Positions 12,362 through 24,503 of a stretch of 64,000 nt of DNA are shown piece by piece; the first letter of the stretch is position 1; each line of letters starts with the position of its first letter. The stretch is taken from the NCBI RefSeq assembly GCF_002999335.1, contig NW_020312105.1, positions 28,263 to 92,262 of the forward strand, read 5' to 3'. The translations under genes were made by a program, and so were the position numbers. The notes beneath the pieces are model-generated. The model worked only from the letters and a program-made list of their open reading frames with translations, did not search any database and was not told where the DNA came from. This stretch comes from Cyclospora cayetanensis (Eukaryota > Apicomplexa > Conoidasida > Eucoccidiorida > Eimeriidae).

Positions 12362-15300
12362 ATGACTCCCTGGTCTTTGGCTGCAGCAGCAGCGGCTGCG
12401 CTGAGGCGGCAGGTGTCCAAGAAGCCCGATGAGGCCTCCGAGGCCCCCGCCACTGCCGCGGCAGTGTCTCCTCCCGCTAGGCGGACTGAAAACGGCTCCA
12501 TTGCTCCTGCAGAGGCATCTGCACAGGTAGAGAGCCTAGCCACTTCAGTCCGCGTGGCTTTGCGTCCTTCAGATGCGAAGGCGGCCTCCGGTGTAGTCAG
12601 CACGCCGGTGGGTTGCCAGAGGTGGGAAGGACGCCTGTGTGGCGTCCCTGTGTCATTTCCCTTCAGTCCCTACACTTCTCAGCAGCTCCTGATGACGAAA
12701 GCCGTAGAGGCCTGCCTCAAGGGCGAACATGCGCTGCTAGAAAGCCCCACCGGCACCGGAAAGACTCTCTGCCTCCTCACTGCCACACTGGCGGTCCAAC
12801 AGCAGCAGCACTCGCTGCAGCAGCAGCAGCTGCTGCTTCGCAAGGTCGCAAAGCCCCCGCTGTCGGAGGCGACGGAAGCAGCGTGGAACTCCCCACAGCA
12901 GCCGCAACAACTCCAGGGCCCCCTGGTTGGGAAAATCGTGTATGCCTCAAGGACGCACGGACAGCTGCAGCACGTTATAGCCGAACTCCGCAAGACTTCC
13001 TACTCAGTACCCCCAACGCAAGGTAGCTTCCTGCAGCAGCGGCAGCAGCAGGCGCAGTCTCAGCAACAGCAATCACAAGTCCGCGAGAGGAAAAAACCGT
13101 CCTCCGTTGTGGGGTGGGGTGCGCTGGCACCCGTGCTCCCAAGTGCTGGCCCCCCTGCAGTGACTTCGGCAGCAAGTTCCACAAAGGAGGAATCTACGCC
13201 AGCACCGCATGCAAAGGTAGAACCAGTAACAGAAGCAGCAGCAGGGATAGCTGCGACAGCCGGTGGCCGTCCAGGAGGAGTCCGCGTGTGCGTGTTGGGG
13301 TCGCGCGAGCATCTCTGCGTCAACGCCTCTCTGAAACATCTGAAGGGGGCGTCTCTGGCGAGGAGCTGCAAGCAAAAAGTGAAGGCGCAAGTATGTTGCA
13401 GAAGTTTCTGCTTCTAGAGATGTTCGACTTCCCTTCTCCACTCGTTCCTGCTACCGTTTGTAGTGCAGCTGCAACCCCAGCTGTGAACACGCGTCTTGCC
13501 GCTGTTGCCGCCGCTGCAAGAGCTGCTGCAAGGGACCTGGATGCTCCTGCAGCCTCTACCACTGCACCGGACGATGCATTGCGTCTTGCTTGTGCGTGAA
13601 TTATGATGTAGGCGTGTGCATACTACAGCGGGTTCATCCGCAACCGCGATGCCATCTCGCAGCGACTCTTTTTGGAGGGCGGCTTAGACATTGAAGAACT
13701 CAGGTCGCTTGCCATCACCGTAGGTGCATGCAGAACGCTGGGCTTTTTGCCTTTCTTTGCAGAAGGTAGCGAAGGAAAGGTCCCGTAGATGCGGGGGTAG
13801 CCGGCAAACTGTGCTACGCAGTCGTTGAGGGGCTTGACGGTGGTGTCGGTTCCCCCGCCAGTCGCGAGTGCGCGCCTCCTTACTGGCAGCCGCATTCGGT
13901 TCATGGTTCATGCATGATGCACAGCGAGAATTGTACCGCTGCAGAGCGCCTTTCACACCACGCGGTACTCTTCTGCGCTGGAAGCGATATGTCTCTGTCT
14001 GTTAGTTAACGTGGAGGCGGCTGGATGGATGGCGATCCAGCAGCATTTCCGTAGTGCGCTGGGGAGGAGGCCTCACGGTTGGGCGCTTTCTGTCGCTATT
14101 GTGCATGCGACACAGGGCCCTGAACTCTTCTGTCCTTACTACCAGATGCGCGATATGCAGAGTCGTTGCGAGGTGGTAATGCTGCCATACAACTATCTCA
14201 TGGATTTGGAGGGACAAAGTGCCCTTCTCAGCCCTGAGACGCTCAAGCAGGCCCTCGTGATCATTGATGAGGCACATAATATAGAGGGAGTACTTTTGCA
14301 CTTACGCGACGCCTAGAGAAAGACACGTAGCACTCCCCTGCCCTCCACGCAGCAAACACCCCAGAGAGAGAAGTAGCTAGCAACCATGGGGGGGCTGAGG
14401 GAGAGGTGAAAAAGTAATGGCGTCTGCGAGCACGCTCTTTGAAGCATTCTCAGCGGGGCCTTTCCGCAGTAGACTCTACAGCTGCGTATCGGTGGGGTGC
14501 TATGTTTGATGGTGGTAGCGGTAGTGGTGCTGCTGCTACTGCTACTCAGGTAGCAGAGAACGCCTGCTCCTTTACCCTTCGGCAAGTTGACGTAGGGCGT
14601 TGCCTGACAGCCTTACAGCAAGTAGCGGCCCTCCTGTGCGATGAACCAGAACCACAAGGCGAGGCTGACCCCCCCCTACCGACTCCTGCTGCAGTATATA
14701 CACTTGGTGAAAGCCTGCAGTTACTTGACAAGTGGCTAGCACAGGTAGGTGTCGAAGCCTCAGGGCGAGTGCCAGACAAACCGCAAGACTTAGACGCCTT
14801 TTAAGGGTGGTGCTCGTGCATGCACTCAATGCCAGTTCCTTGGGACTGCCTTGTCCTTTTCCTGTACATAGAGACAAGCATGCCTGCCTGCCTGCCTCTG
14901 CTTTAAAAGAGTCCTTGATCTCATGCCTTCACGCGTCTGCTTTGCACCACAGCGTCGCCCTCGGTGCCTTCTCTCCTGCTTTCACTCTGTTGTTGCTGCT
15001 GCTGCTCTTTGCCTCAGTGCTGCTACTGCTGCCTTTGCTATGGGTGCAGCTGGAATTGCATCCGCCGACACCGCAGCTCTCAACTCCTCATCGCCTTCTG
15101 CCCCTTGACGCATTTGCTCCTGCAGTACGCGCCGTAGGGGGCCCCCTGAGATCATCGGGGAGTTGTGGAGCTCGCAAGCAGCAGATCAAACCACAATTAG
15201 ATCCTGATGGGCCGACAGCCATCCAGGGGTTTCTGGGGTTCGAAAGTCGAGAAGGCCTTAGACAGACGCTTGACAGGTGTGTTGGAGTAGCGCTGGCAGT

Positions 15301-17771
15301 GTAGGCGGTGCAACAGCCTTGTATCCATGTATATATGTATATATATCAATGCATGTATGTATTTGCAAGTCAGCTGCTTTGGTAGCTGTGCAAGTTTCGG
15401 AGCCTGGCTGATAATTCTTGACCGCTTCGCGCCCAGTGGTGTGTGTGTCCTCTCTTCAGAAGCATCGAGTTGCTCGAACGGCGGTCCCCTACAGCGGATG
15501 AAGGCAGAAGTCCTCTTTTGGAGGCGGCCTCCAGCCTTCAGCTCCTCAAGAGTGCAGCGAACGTCAGAGACTTCCCGGATTTCCCTGTGGCTGCTTATGC
15601 GCTGTTTGCCTATGCTGTGCTCTTTCATGTTGGGGTGGAAGTGGCAAGGGCCCTTCCTGCAACGTGTGCCTTCCTTTCGATGCTGTCTAGCTGACTGCTC
15701 TCCGTCCCGCTGCAGCAGCAGTTGCCTAGCCGCTTCCACGTCCGCCCCTGTGACACCGCTGGCACTCGCCGCGCGGCATCCACGGCGGAGCAGCAGGCGC
15801 CGCAGGTGTTCTTTCTGCTGCTACGGTGCCGCAGATTCTCTTTGGTGACACAACGGCGGCCCATGAAGATTTATTCCGGGTGTACGTACACCCAGATGCG
15901 CTGCATTTCAAGTTGAGCCAAGAAGACGAAACTTCTGAGGGCCACGAGGAATCCAGAATGCATACACAGTCGGAGGGCTGTAAAGCGAAGTCCGCGAATG
16001 ACTTAGACCATATCCCAATTCAGACGTCGCTTTCCAAATTGTCCTTGTCCTAGATTCGTCTTTCTGGCGTCTTTGCCCTTCGCTTTCCCCCTTGATCCCT
16101 ACCCTTTGCTTTGGCGTAACTGCAGTCGTCAGCAGACCGCTGGGTGCCTCCGCTTGTGTATGTCCTCTCTCTTCTAGGGCTCTAACCGTGCTGTGCCTGT
16201 CACCGGCTCCCACCTTCGCTGCCCTTGCCTCACGCCAAGTCCGTTCTGTCCTCTTCGCCTCAGGTATGGGCACCTGCCGAGCCTCACTGTTGTGGACGTT
16301 ACTGCTGCTTCTCTTGCTGCGGCTGCAGCTCTGAGGCTCCTTCTGTCACTGCCGCTGCTGGGGGCTTGCTCCTCCGTGCAACTTGCCGCTACGTGCTGCT
16401 GCTTTATCTGCCTGGCTCCTTCAAGGGCCGCTCGAACTCCGGCATATCTCTAGCTTCCGTTCTGTAGCGTGCTTGCAAAAGGCACGCAGAAAAGTTTAGG
16501 GCGTTCCTGTGCAAGGCTTGTGTGGTGCGTCTACCCTCAGGAACCTTGGCCCCCCTTGAGCCTTTAGCCGCTCGCATGCGGTCGGCTTCTTTTCGGATAC
16601 CTCATTTCTTTGAAAGCGAGCACTTTGCAGGACCTCAGCAAGTCAAGGGCATCCTGCTCACCTCTGCGAACCCCACACGGGCGGCAGCAGACTGCTGCAA
16701 GAATCACAAATGGCAGATGCACGAGGCAGAAGGAGACAGTGGAGGTGCTGGCCATCAACTTCTTGCCGTCTATAAGGTATTCTCACCAAGCCCGCCAGCT
16801 CCTTCTTGCACCTGTGTGGATGGCTCCATCCCTATAATGACAGCTCCGGAGGCCTACTTAGCCAGCACCAGTGCATCCAACCACTGCAGCGCTCGCCGAC
16901 TTTTTAGGACCGACTCGCGGCTGCTTCTGCGTGCGTGTGTCCTCGTAGGATCGAGAGAGTGTGGAGTATCTGAGTGCTTTATCGTGTACTCTTGCCCGCT
17001 TGTGCCGGGGAGTTTTTGGCGGGGTCCTTGTCTTCCTGTCCTCGTACTCACACCTGGATACACTCTACGATTTCTTGTGCAAAGGTGCCGGCAGCAGCTG
17101 GTTCTCCGCGATCAAGGCCAGCAAGGCGGTCTACAAAGAGCCTCGGCGAGCTGCAGACTTGCCGCTTGTGTTGCAACAGTTCAAGCAACAGATCGATCAG
17201 GACACGGCGGCGCTTGCCCAGCGCAAATCAACAGCGCTGCAGCAAAGCCAGACCACTGGGGCCGTCCTACTCGCTGTCTGCAAGGGCAAGATTGCCGAGG
17301 GTAGGTGCAAGGGGTAGCTAACTCCCGTGCAGCAGCCTGGAGCGGCTTGCTGTGCACCTATGCAAACGCGTGTCTTTGGGTTCTCCTGCATGCGGCAAAA
17401 GGCATGCAACGCCCCGCACGCATCCCTTTGCCGCCGCCACTTGCGAAAAGCTGCTGTCACGCTTCCTGCAAGCGTTTTCATTGCTTGACGTATGGGCTTC
17501 CTCAGGCTTAGACATAGGGGACAGCTACTGCAGATGTGTGGTAGTGTGTGGTGTCCCGTACGCCTCCCTCAAGGACCCGCGGGTGCAGCTTAAGCGGCTC
17601 TTTTTAGACGAGCAGGTGACATTAAAGATGCACATTCACACGCATATACATGTATACATATGCAAGCACATATACGTGTCAATATACATACAGACGTACG
17701 CACACAGACACACACACAGACACACACACGCGCAGACACACACACAGACACATACGCACATACACATGCAG

Positions 17772-17803
<32 letters not shown>

Positions 17804-20415
17804 ACACACACACAGACACACACACACATTTTCAAAATACGCATATACGCACTTATTCTTATACCTGCACATGTATACATATCCATACGCCTCTCGCAGG
17901 TCTCACAACCCTCCCGTGTTCCTAGCCCTAAGCTTCTACCTGTATCGCTCTGGCCAGTCTGTTGCGTTTTTTTCATCCGTATTTCCGTCATTGGTTAGTC
18001 TTGCGGTTGATGGGGAGAGATCTTTTCGCCTCTACTTTGTGCGTGTGTTGCCTCCATATACAGCGGGTGGCCGCAGACGCAAATTTGGCTTGCCCTTCAG
18101 GCAGCGAATGGTATCGGCAAGAAGCAATGCGAGCTGTCAATCAGGTCAGGAGACACACTCACTCGCCTCTTTTTTGCCGCTGCCACTATCGCTTCAGCTG
18201 TTGGGGTGCAGGTAGCCGTGGTGGCACTGTTCTTGCTGTGGTTCTGTTGTGCGGTGCGTTTTTTCCCGCGATCTGCCGTGGGGGGTTAGCGAAGCCTTTT
18301 CAAGTCCATGTAGCAGGAGCCGTTTTCCTTGCGGTTGCTGTTGGCTCCTTTAGGCAGCAGGGCGCATTTGTCGCCACAACAAAGACTTTGGGCTTGTAGT
18401 CCTAGCAGACGCGCGGTGAGTTTAGTCCCTAATGAATGCCGTTCTGTATGCTGCTGCCTTTACCCCGCCTTCCTGTGCCTCCCAGTTTTCCTTATTCTGC
18501 CTTTCGTCGGACTTCTGTGGCGGAACATGCCTTATGCTATTTCTCCTGCGTGTGTATGTGTGTGTACACATTCCCCTATGACGACCAGCCTCGCAACAGC
18601 AGAATGCATGCTGCAACTCTAGTCGCCCTCATGTTTTGTGTCGCTCAGATTCGCGCAGAATGTTCTGCAACGAGACCTCTCAGCTTGGCTGCGAGCGTCA
18701 CTCTCGCGCCCTCTGGAGTTGCGCGCAGCAGTGAATGTAGCTAAAGACTTCTTTGCTGCTCTTCCTGCATCCTTGAAGGATGATGCAAGCTCCAGGACGT
18801 TAAGGGAGGCCGGCGTACCGCTGCCGGCGGCTGCATTTTCTTGGGACGATCTGGAAGAGACGGGGGGTATACCTCTGTCCCTGCAAGCCTTAGGATCATT
18901 TGCCGCAGCAACAAGGCGGCAGCCAAGCGCTGCTCTTGGTGCGGCCGTTGCAGGTAATGGTAGTACTGGAGGTGCTCGTGCGGCTGCTGGATGCCCCCTT
19001 GCTTCTCAGCAAGCGGCACAGCAGAGTACTACTAGCGTGCATGAGAAGGACCACGCTGATGTCGGTGCATCCATCCGCAGCACCAACAGCTGCGAGACTG
19101 CGGAATCTCAAGTCGCTGCAGCCTCAAGCCGTCGGCTGCTCGTGTTACAGGGCTCTCGGCCCCTCAAAAAGCGGGCGTTGTTCTCACAGGCAAAAGGCGC
19201 AGCCTCAGCATCCCTTGTGTCACTAACGAATGCCGTCATTGGATTTGGCCCTGGTGCGAAAGCTCCCGATGGCGGTCCTCCCACAGCAGCAGCGAAAGCT
19301 GCTGCTTCACCACCAGAACAACAGCGCCAGCAGCAGCTGATGCCTGTGCTACACGCCCCCCCCCAGCGGCAGGCCAGCGACTCCAGCCCAAACGATGAGG
19401 CATGTGCCGAAAGTTCTACCCGGTGCAGCAGCAGCAGCAGTAGCAGTAGCAACAGTAGCAGCAGTAGCAACAGCAGCAGCAGCAAAGAGTTAGCACGAGA
19501 CACTGGTAGGCAGCTGCTCCGGAGCCTCAAGGAGGAACTGGGAGAAGAGTTCCCGGCCTTCTGCAGCCTCCTGAAGCAGATCTCTGCCGTAGAGAGGCCG
19601 CATCACCCGGCACAGCAGCAAAGAGGACCGCATGACAGCAGCGGCACCAAGAGGGTAAGCACACTGGGAGCGGCTCGTCAGTATAGAACCATAATGGAAG
19701 CCATGTGCGATGCCCTGCTTCTTCTTCCTCCCGTCGCTGCTGCTTCGGACCAGCAGTGGCAACAGCACGAGCAGCAGGAGAGGTGGCACGTGTTGCTAGG
19801 GGTGCTGCAGCGCCGCGCTGAAATACTGCGGCGCATAGCAGAGACGTATATAGGCCCTCCATTTTCTGATGCCCTTGGCCACTTGATTGGTGATAAAACA
19901 GATGCCATCCTCAGGCAAACTGCAGTGCCCCAACTTTCAGAGCAACGACAACAACGGCAGAAGCAGGAGCAGCAGGCGCAGGAGGCGTCACTCGGTGCCG
20001 CAGCGGAAGCTGAAGAAGGCACTGTCTTGCCGCTAGGAGACTCACTGCCAGCAGCAGCACCCGCATCAAATCGGCAGGACCAACAGCAAGAGCAACAAGT
20101 GCAGCACGATCACAGACCGCAGCAGCCCGAAGAGAAACACGGCACGTTGGGGGTGTCGGCATGTCGCATCTGTGCCGGTGCAGGGCAGCTGCTGCGTTCT
20201 GTCATCTGCGGCCATACGGCATGCAAGGTACGTAGCCCACTAACTAACGATGCTTCCGCTGCTGCTGCAGTCGTTAGTGCTCAAGTTGCAGGAAAAACAC
20301 TAGATGTGTGAAGCTTCTTTGCCTTCAGGAATGCTGGGGGCCTACATCGGCGACCGTCCTGCAGTGCCATGTTTGCGGTCGCCGTGTCTTAAAGAAACTC
20401 CTGCAGCCCTTGTAG
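12362..20415 (+). CDS. RTEL1: RTEL1-type Fe-S DNA helicase with C-terminal RING
   Basis: A superfamily 2 XPD/RTEL1/FANCJ-type 5'-3' DNA helicase; RTEL1 dismantles D-loops, telomeric loops and G-quadruplexes. Fifteen exons join in phase: 12362-13390, 13612-13719, 14116-14289, 14550-14744, 15050-15276, 15460-15562, 15835-16040, 16178-16263, 16541-16776, 16949-17300, 17506-17615, 18064-18144, 18354-18415, 18649-20227 and 20329-20415, giving about 1544 residues. Walker A SPTGTGKT is near residue 128, followed by YASRTHGQLQHVIAELR. The four Fe-S cysteines are present (HLCVN, RSCKQ, ACAYY, FCPYY), as are DEAH near 430, SGTLAP, LAVCKGKIAEGLDIGD, SEWYRQEAMRAVNQ and AGRICRH (motif VI). A RING-like tail (CRIC, CGHTACKECW, CHVCG) ends the protein, as in animal RTEL1. 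Large Q/S/A-rich inserts interrupt the helicase domain and the C-terminal half. The exon 7 donor (16040) is the least certain edge. Confidence 0.9.
17637..17829. repeat. (CA)n microsatellite with CAGACA variants in an RTEL1 intron
   Basis: Alternating TATACATA is followed by CACACAGACA-type repeats, longest between about 17700 and 17828. It lies wholly inside the intron between exons 11 (ends 17615) and 12 (starts 18064). Frames read through it on both strands are artefacts. Confidence 0.95.
19424..19485 (+). repeat. AGC triplet tract coding poly-Ser in RTEL1
   Basis: About 20 AGC codons with AGT and AAC interruptions code a run of Ser and Asn in the large exon 14 of the helicase, between the helicase core and the RING. 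This is a typical Eimeria homopolymeric amino-acid repeat. Interruptions suggest that the tract is not recent. Confidence 0.9.
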
Positions 20416-21109
20416 GGTGAACGTACACCGAAAAGCCGCAGAAATGATGGTGCTGGCGGCAACAGGGAGTTGCACCTGCAGCAGTGTCGCTATACTAGGC
20501 TACCGCCTGGAGCTTTCGCTGTAGCGGCATATGGCCGCGTCTTGGTTTTCAAATGTAGCAGCAGCGGCTACTGCTGACGGTGGTGACCCCATGCCTTTCC
20601 CGTTGTCTTAGTTGTGGCTCCTACTGCACCAAGCGAAGAAGGGGGTTTTTTGATAGCTAAGTGGCGCCGTGAGGAGCAGACGGCGACGCCTCTCTTAGGG
20701 CTGCGAGCCGCCCACGGCCAATTAGCCGGAGACCAGTGCCGCGTGTCTATGTGCACTTGGCGTGCAACTATGGCTGCTGCTAGTCATGAGTTTCCCACGG
20801 TTAGTGCTCCTACTGATGCGGCTACTTTCCGCTTGTCACTCCGTGCTGTGCGTCTACCGTGTGGTCAAACCAAAAGCACGCGCAGAGAAGAGTTCCCACT
20901 CAAGACATCCGCAGCGGCAGCTGATGGTGCAGCCAGCGCCTAGCCGGCAGCTCTGCGGCTATCTGCCAGCAAGCGACTCCACAGTCAGGCACGCACTTGG
21001 GTGACGGCCAAACACCGCCTCGCAGGGGCAGCAGCATGCTGGTCACATATACGATGCCGCTGCTGGGGGGAAACACATCGTATCCGAAAAGCTAGTGCTG
21101 CAGGAGGCC
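20416..21109. other. Intergenic region between convergent RTEL1 and SNIP1 genes
   Basis: Both flanking genes end here: RTEL1 at 20415 (+) and the FHA protein at 21110 (-). The stretch therefore holds two 3' UTRs. No further gene or polyadenylation signal is supported. Confidence 0.6.
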
Positions 21110-23394
21110 CTATGCCTGTCGCGCGTGCTGCGGCTGCTGCTGCTTTTCTGAGTCCCTCTGCTGGAGAAACTCCTCATACGTCATCTGCACATCGACGCTG
21201 CCGCTGTGCAGCAGCACAAACTCGCGTGTGCTTTTCCCGAAGCGCAGAGTGTCTCCCTCCCTGCAGCAGCAGCAACAAGCACGAAAGCCGCGACGGACCT
21301 CATGAAAAGAGCAGCGCGAGCAACAGCACACGGTGTCGGCGGCTGTTCTCCATTACTGCCAGGCCCGTGTGCGTGGCTGCTCTGGCTTCGACCTGCTTCA
21401 AACAGAAGGTTGCGAGCTTGAAGTTAAGAGTTTGCGATTTTTACCGCAGTTCAATGTATCTCGCGGAATCAATGCGTTCATCATTCAGGAAACTGCCGTT
21501 GGTACTCTCCAAGTCGATGATGTAAGGACTGCAGCAGAAACAGCGCAGCAGAAGCGCCAGAAAGAGATGCAGCAGGACCCTTGTCCTCTGAGAGGATTCA
21601 AACTCTCAGCTGTGTGCCGAGAGGACGCCTTGGCAGGGGAGGCGACCTTAGGGCGGAGAGAATCACACAGAGAAATATTCTACACGAGTGCAGACGTTTC
21701 TGCATATCCACCCCAAGTAGTCGCACGCAACCAACCCCACGCACACACGCACAGACACGAGCGCTTAGCATGCGCGCCAGACTGGCAGCGTCAGCTTTTC
21801 TCGCAAGGAGGCCGACTATTTTGCAGGGCAAGAAAAAAGCACAAGCGAGGAAGGAAGAAAGCAGGTTCCATGCAACCAGCTCCTGAAACAGCCTCCGCTT
21901 ACATGACGGCGTCGAACCGCTTCCTGAACTGCAGCACTGCGTGCTGCTTCGATACTGTCGGATGCAGCAGTAGGACATCCGCTACCCGAGAATCCTTTCC
22001 AAACAGAAACCACGAGCGCCTATGGACGTGCATGACTTCTGCGACGCGCATGCAGGGCAGAAGAAGGCAAAGGCCAAGTGAAGGGCGTGAAAAACAGCTG
22101 AAGGGAACGCAGCTCTTGCAGCTCTTCTAACTAGGAGCTACGGAATGCTAAAAGTCCTTTCTAAGAGGCGTCTTCTGCCGAGAGATACAAGGCGGCCTTT
22201 TCTGCTGCCTTGTATCTCTCGGCAGAAGACGCAGCCAGGTGGCAAGGGAGTGCAAATAGAGTCGAGATAGAGGCCTTAAAACACTTAGCGCGACATCAGC
22301 CCTTCGCACATGCAGAGGCAACAAGAGGTAGTACCAAGCTCTGCAGGGAACACAAAACGGACTTGTGGGCTCCTCGTCAGCCGAGGCGACACTTTTCCTG
22401 TGCTTCTTCTTGAACTGATACAAACGCCACTTCTTGTCCGGCAGCTGTTCATCTGCAGGAGGCGCATGCTGCGTGCGCAGCAACAGAAACATCCGAAAGC
22501 GGCTGCTAAGCGCCACGTGTGAAGAGCGCACACGTGCTCTGACCACAAAGAAGCTCCAACTGTTTTTCTCCGTACGGAACCTCTGCGGCAGAGTGCCGCT
22601 GCCATTCTGCTGCACCTGCACAGCACTCCTGAAGCCGCAGTGGCCTATGCTTGTTTTCTACCTTGAGTTGGACGCCGTTCTTTTCTAAAGTGGCAGCAGG
22701 ATCTCCAGAGTCTTCAGCGAGCAGGCCGGACGGCTCAAAGGTTGGTTTCAGCGCTGCACAACAACACACGTAGAGAGCACACCACCCAGAAATGCAGCAG
22801 GACCATCAGCAGCAGCGGCGCATAAAGAGACGACGCAGGAAACGCTGCAACGACTGCAGCAACGTCAGCAGCAGGCTATTCTGCAGGAGCCACCCTACCC
22901 GGTTTGTGGTGATTCTTCTTGTCCTTGTCATCTGCTTCAACTTCTTTACGACCCCATTCAAAGGTTCCCGGATCCTCCGCGCGACGCCTCCTCGTGCCAC
23001 TCGTCGAGTCAGGCCTGCTGCGCTTCACCTTGTCTGCCTTACCCGCAGCGCTTGCTGCAGCGTCCGCTACTGCTCTTGCTGCTGCAGCAGCTCCCAACTC
23101 GGCAGCCGAGGAAAACGAGCCCTTCTCGTCCTTCAGGTGCTTGGAGGAGGCGGCAGAGGCTGCTGCTGCTGCTGAGAAGCCCCTGTCTGAACTCCGGCTG
23201 CGCCAGCGCGTGTAATTCATAGCAGAAGTCACTGACTGCTCCGGCTTGACATCCCAGCCTGTCCTGCTGCTGCGGAACGCCTGGCGAGTTGAACAGTCCT
23301 TCTCCAAGCGTCCGAGCCGGCTACATACAGGGTCGCGACTGCTGCTCGCATGGCTGCCACGGCTGCTACTGCCTCCGTGGCGTTCGCCTTCCAT
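21110..23394 (-). CDS. SNIP1: SNIP1/DAWDLE-type FHA-domain protein
   Basis: Six exons join in phase: 23394-22899, 22753-22662, 22468-22393, 22038-21903, 21528-21445 and 21260-21110, giving about 344 residues. Residues 1-165 are basic and rich in S, R, K and A, with no fold visible. The conserved lead-in KPTFEPSGLLAED and KKWRLYQF follow, then a full FHA domain: HRRSWFLFGKDSRVAD, HPTVSKQHAVLQFR, YIIDLESTNGSFLNDERID and LRFGKSTREFVLLH. The phospho-peptide contact residues (G-K/R, S-K-Q-H, S-T-N-G) are intact. In animals SNIP1 is a spliceosome-associated nuclear protein; plant DAWDLE helps microRNA processing. The match runs the full FHA length and includes its typical lead-in, which separates it from other FHA families. 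A striking hairpin lies in the intron between exons 3 and 4. Confidence 0.9.
22168..22232. repeat. Perfect 26-bp inverted repeat (hairpin) in a SNIP1 intron
   Basis: Bases 22168-22193 are the exact reverse complement of 22207-22232, separated by 13 bases. Inside the arms one G-T pair and two further pairs extend the stem, leaving a tight loop. It lies inside intron 22392-22039 of the FHA gene and would fold identically in sense or antisense RNA. Confidence 0.95.
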
Positions 23395-24503
23395 CGTAGC
23401 AGCGCTGCCGTTGCCGCTTCCCCCCCGGCCCCTTAAGAGGCGCGCCTGTTTTGCTCAGGCGATACCCCTGAAACGTCGCCGACGCTCCCCTTGGCGTGAC
23501 TGCCGCATTCAGTGTGCTGCTGCGGCAGTCGTCAAAGCGAGCGGCTTTGGTCGCTTGCAGCAGCCGAGCGCACATTCCAAAGCCCTGGCGCTCCGTAGTC
23601 TGTGCGTGTCGACGGAAAGGCCTCTGCGGCTGCCACTCATCCGCCTGGCCAGGCGTCCTTTAAGATCCCTAGGACCTCCGCAGCACTCCCTGATGGCGTG
23701 AGCCGGAGAATGTGCGGTTACACGACTGGTGCTGAGAAAAAATCGCGCAGGGCGGGGGGGGAAGGGCCGCCGTTGCCGTGGCGGCTGGTGTTGCTGCTCT
23801 TAACTCTGCGCCCATTGAAAGAGCAGTCATTTATGTATTTAATCCCCAGGAAAACGAGGGCCTATCATCCAGATGTGCGAATCTGCAACGACCGTAGCTG
23901 CGGCTCCCGCAAAGCCACGGCTGCGCATGCGGCCCCTGCAAAGCCACGCATTCCATACAGCGTAGCAGACGTTAGAGGAGCCGGGGAGGGGTAGGGGCCC
24001 TCCTAGCGAGACTCGCTTGTTTGTTTGTGTATTTGGGCCTTTCAGAGTATTGATAGAGCTCTATTGTTTCCTAGGTGTCTCGTTGTTTGGTGCTGCGGCA
24101 TCTCCACGGGCGTTTCGGTAGTCGCAGCGTCTTTTACCCAGTGCTACTGTGGTGCCTGCAAGGTGCAGGGCGCTACTGGTCCTGCCCCTGCAGTTGCTAT
24201 TATTGTATTTGCAGCTGCCGCTTTGGTGCTCACACTGGAAAGGCCTAGACGCTCGCAACAACTGCCTTCACTCCGCGTACCCCAGGCCCCCGCCGAGCCG
24301 AAAGCAACGCGGAGTCTGCAGCAGCAGGCGGAAGAAGCGCTTTCGTGCAGCTCAAGAGCGCCATCCCCCTTGATTATACTTGTTGTTCTCTTCTTCTCTC
24401 TGCGTCCGTGATAGGCCGAAAAGAGCAGGAACCTGTGCCCCCCTTTTCTCGCACAGCGCGCGCCACCCCCCCCGCACCCCCCCTACTGTCAGCGAGCCTC
24501 AGG
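23395..24503. other. Divergent intergenic region between SNIP1 (-) and the RRM gene (+)
   Basis: Both genes start at the ends of this stretch, so it must hold two promoters. I see no recognisable promoter motif. The left part is GC-rich and has SR-rich open frames in several phases, which I read as 5' UTR or chance. A CAG cluster lies near 24320. Confidence 0.5.

Noticed and set aside
12049..12603. 184-codon minus-strand open frame
   Set aside because: Overlaps the ATG and first exon of RTEL1 in antisense; GC-rich alanine coding is a shadow of the plus strand.
17352..18215. 287-codon plus-strand open frame with His/Thr repeats
   Set aside because: It is the (CA)n microsatellite translated in a non-coding frame within an RTEL1 intron.
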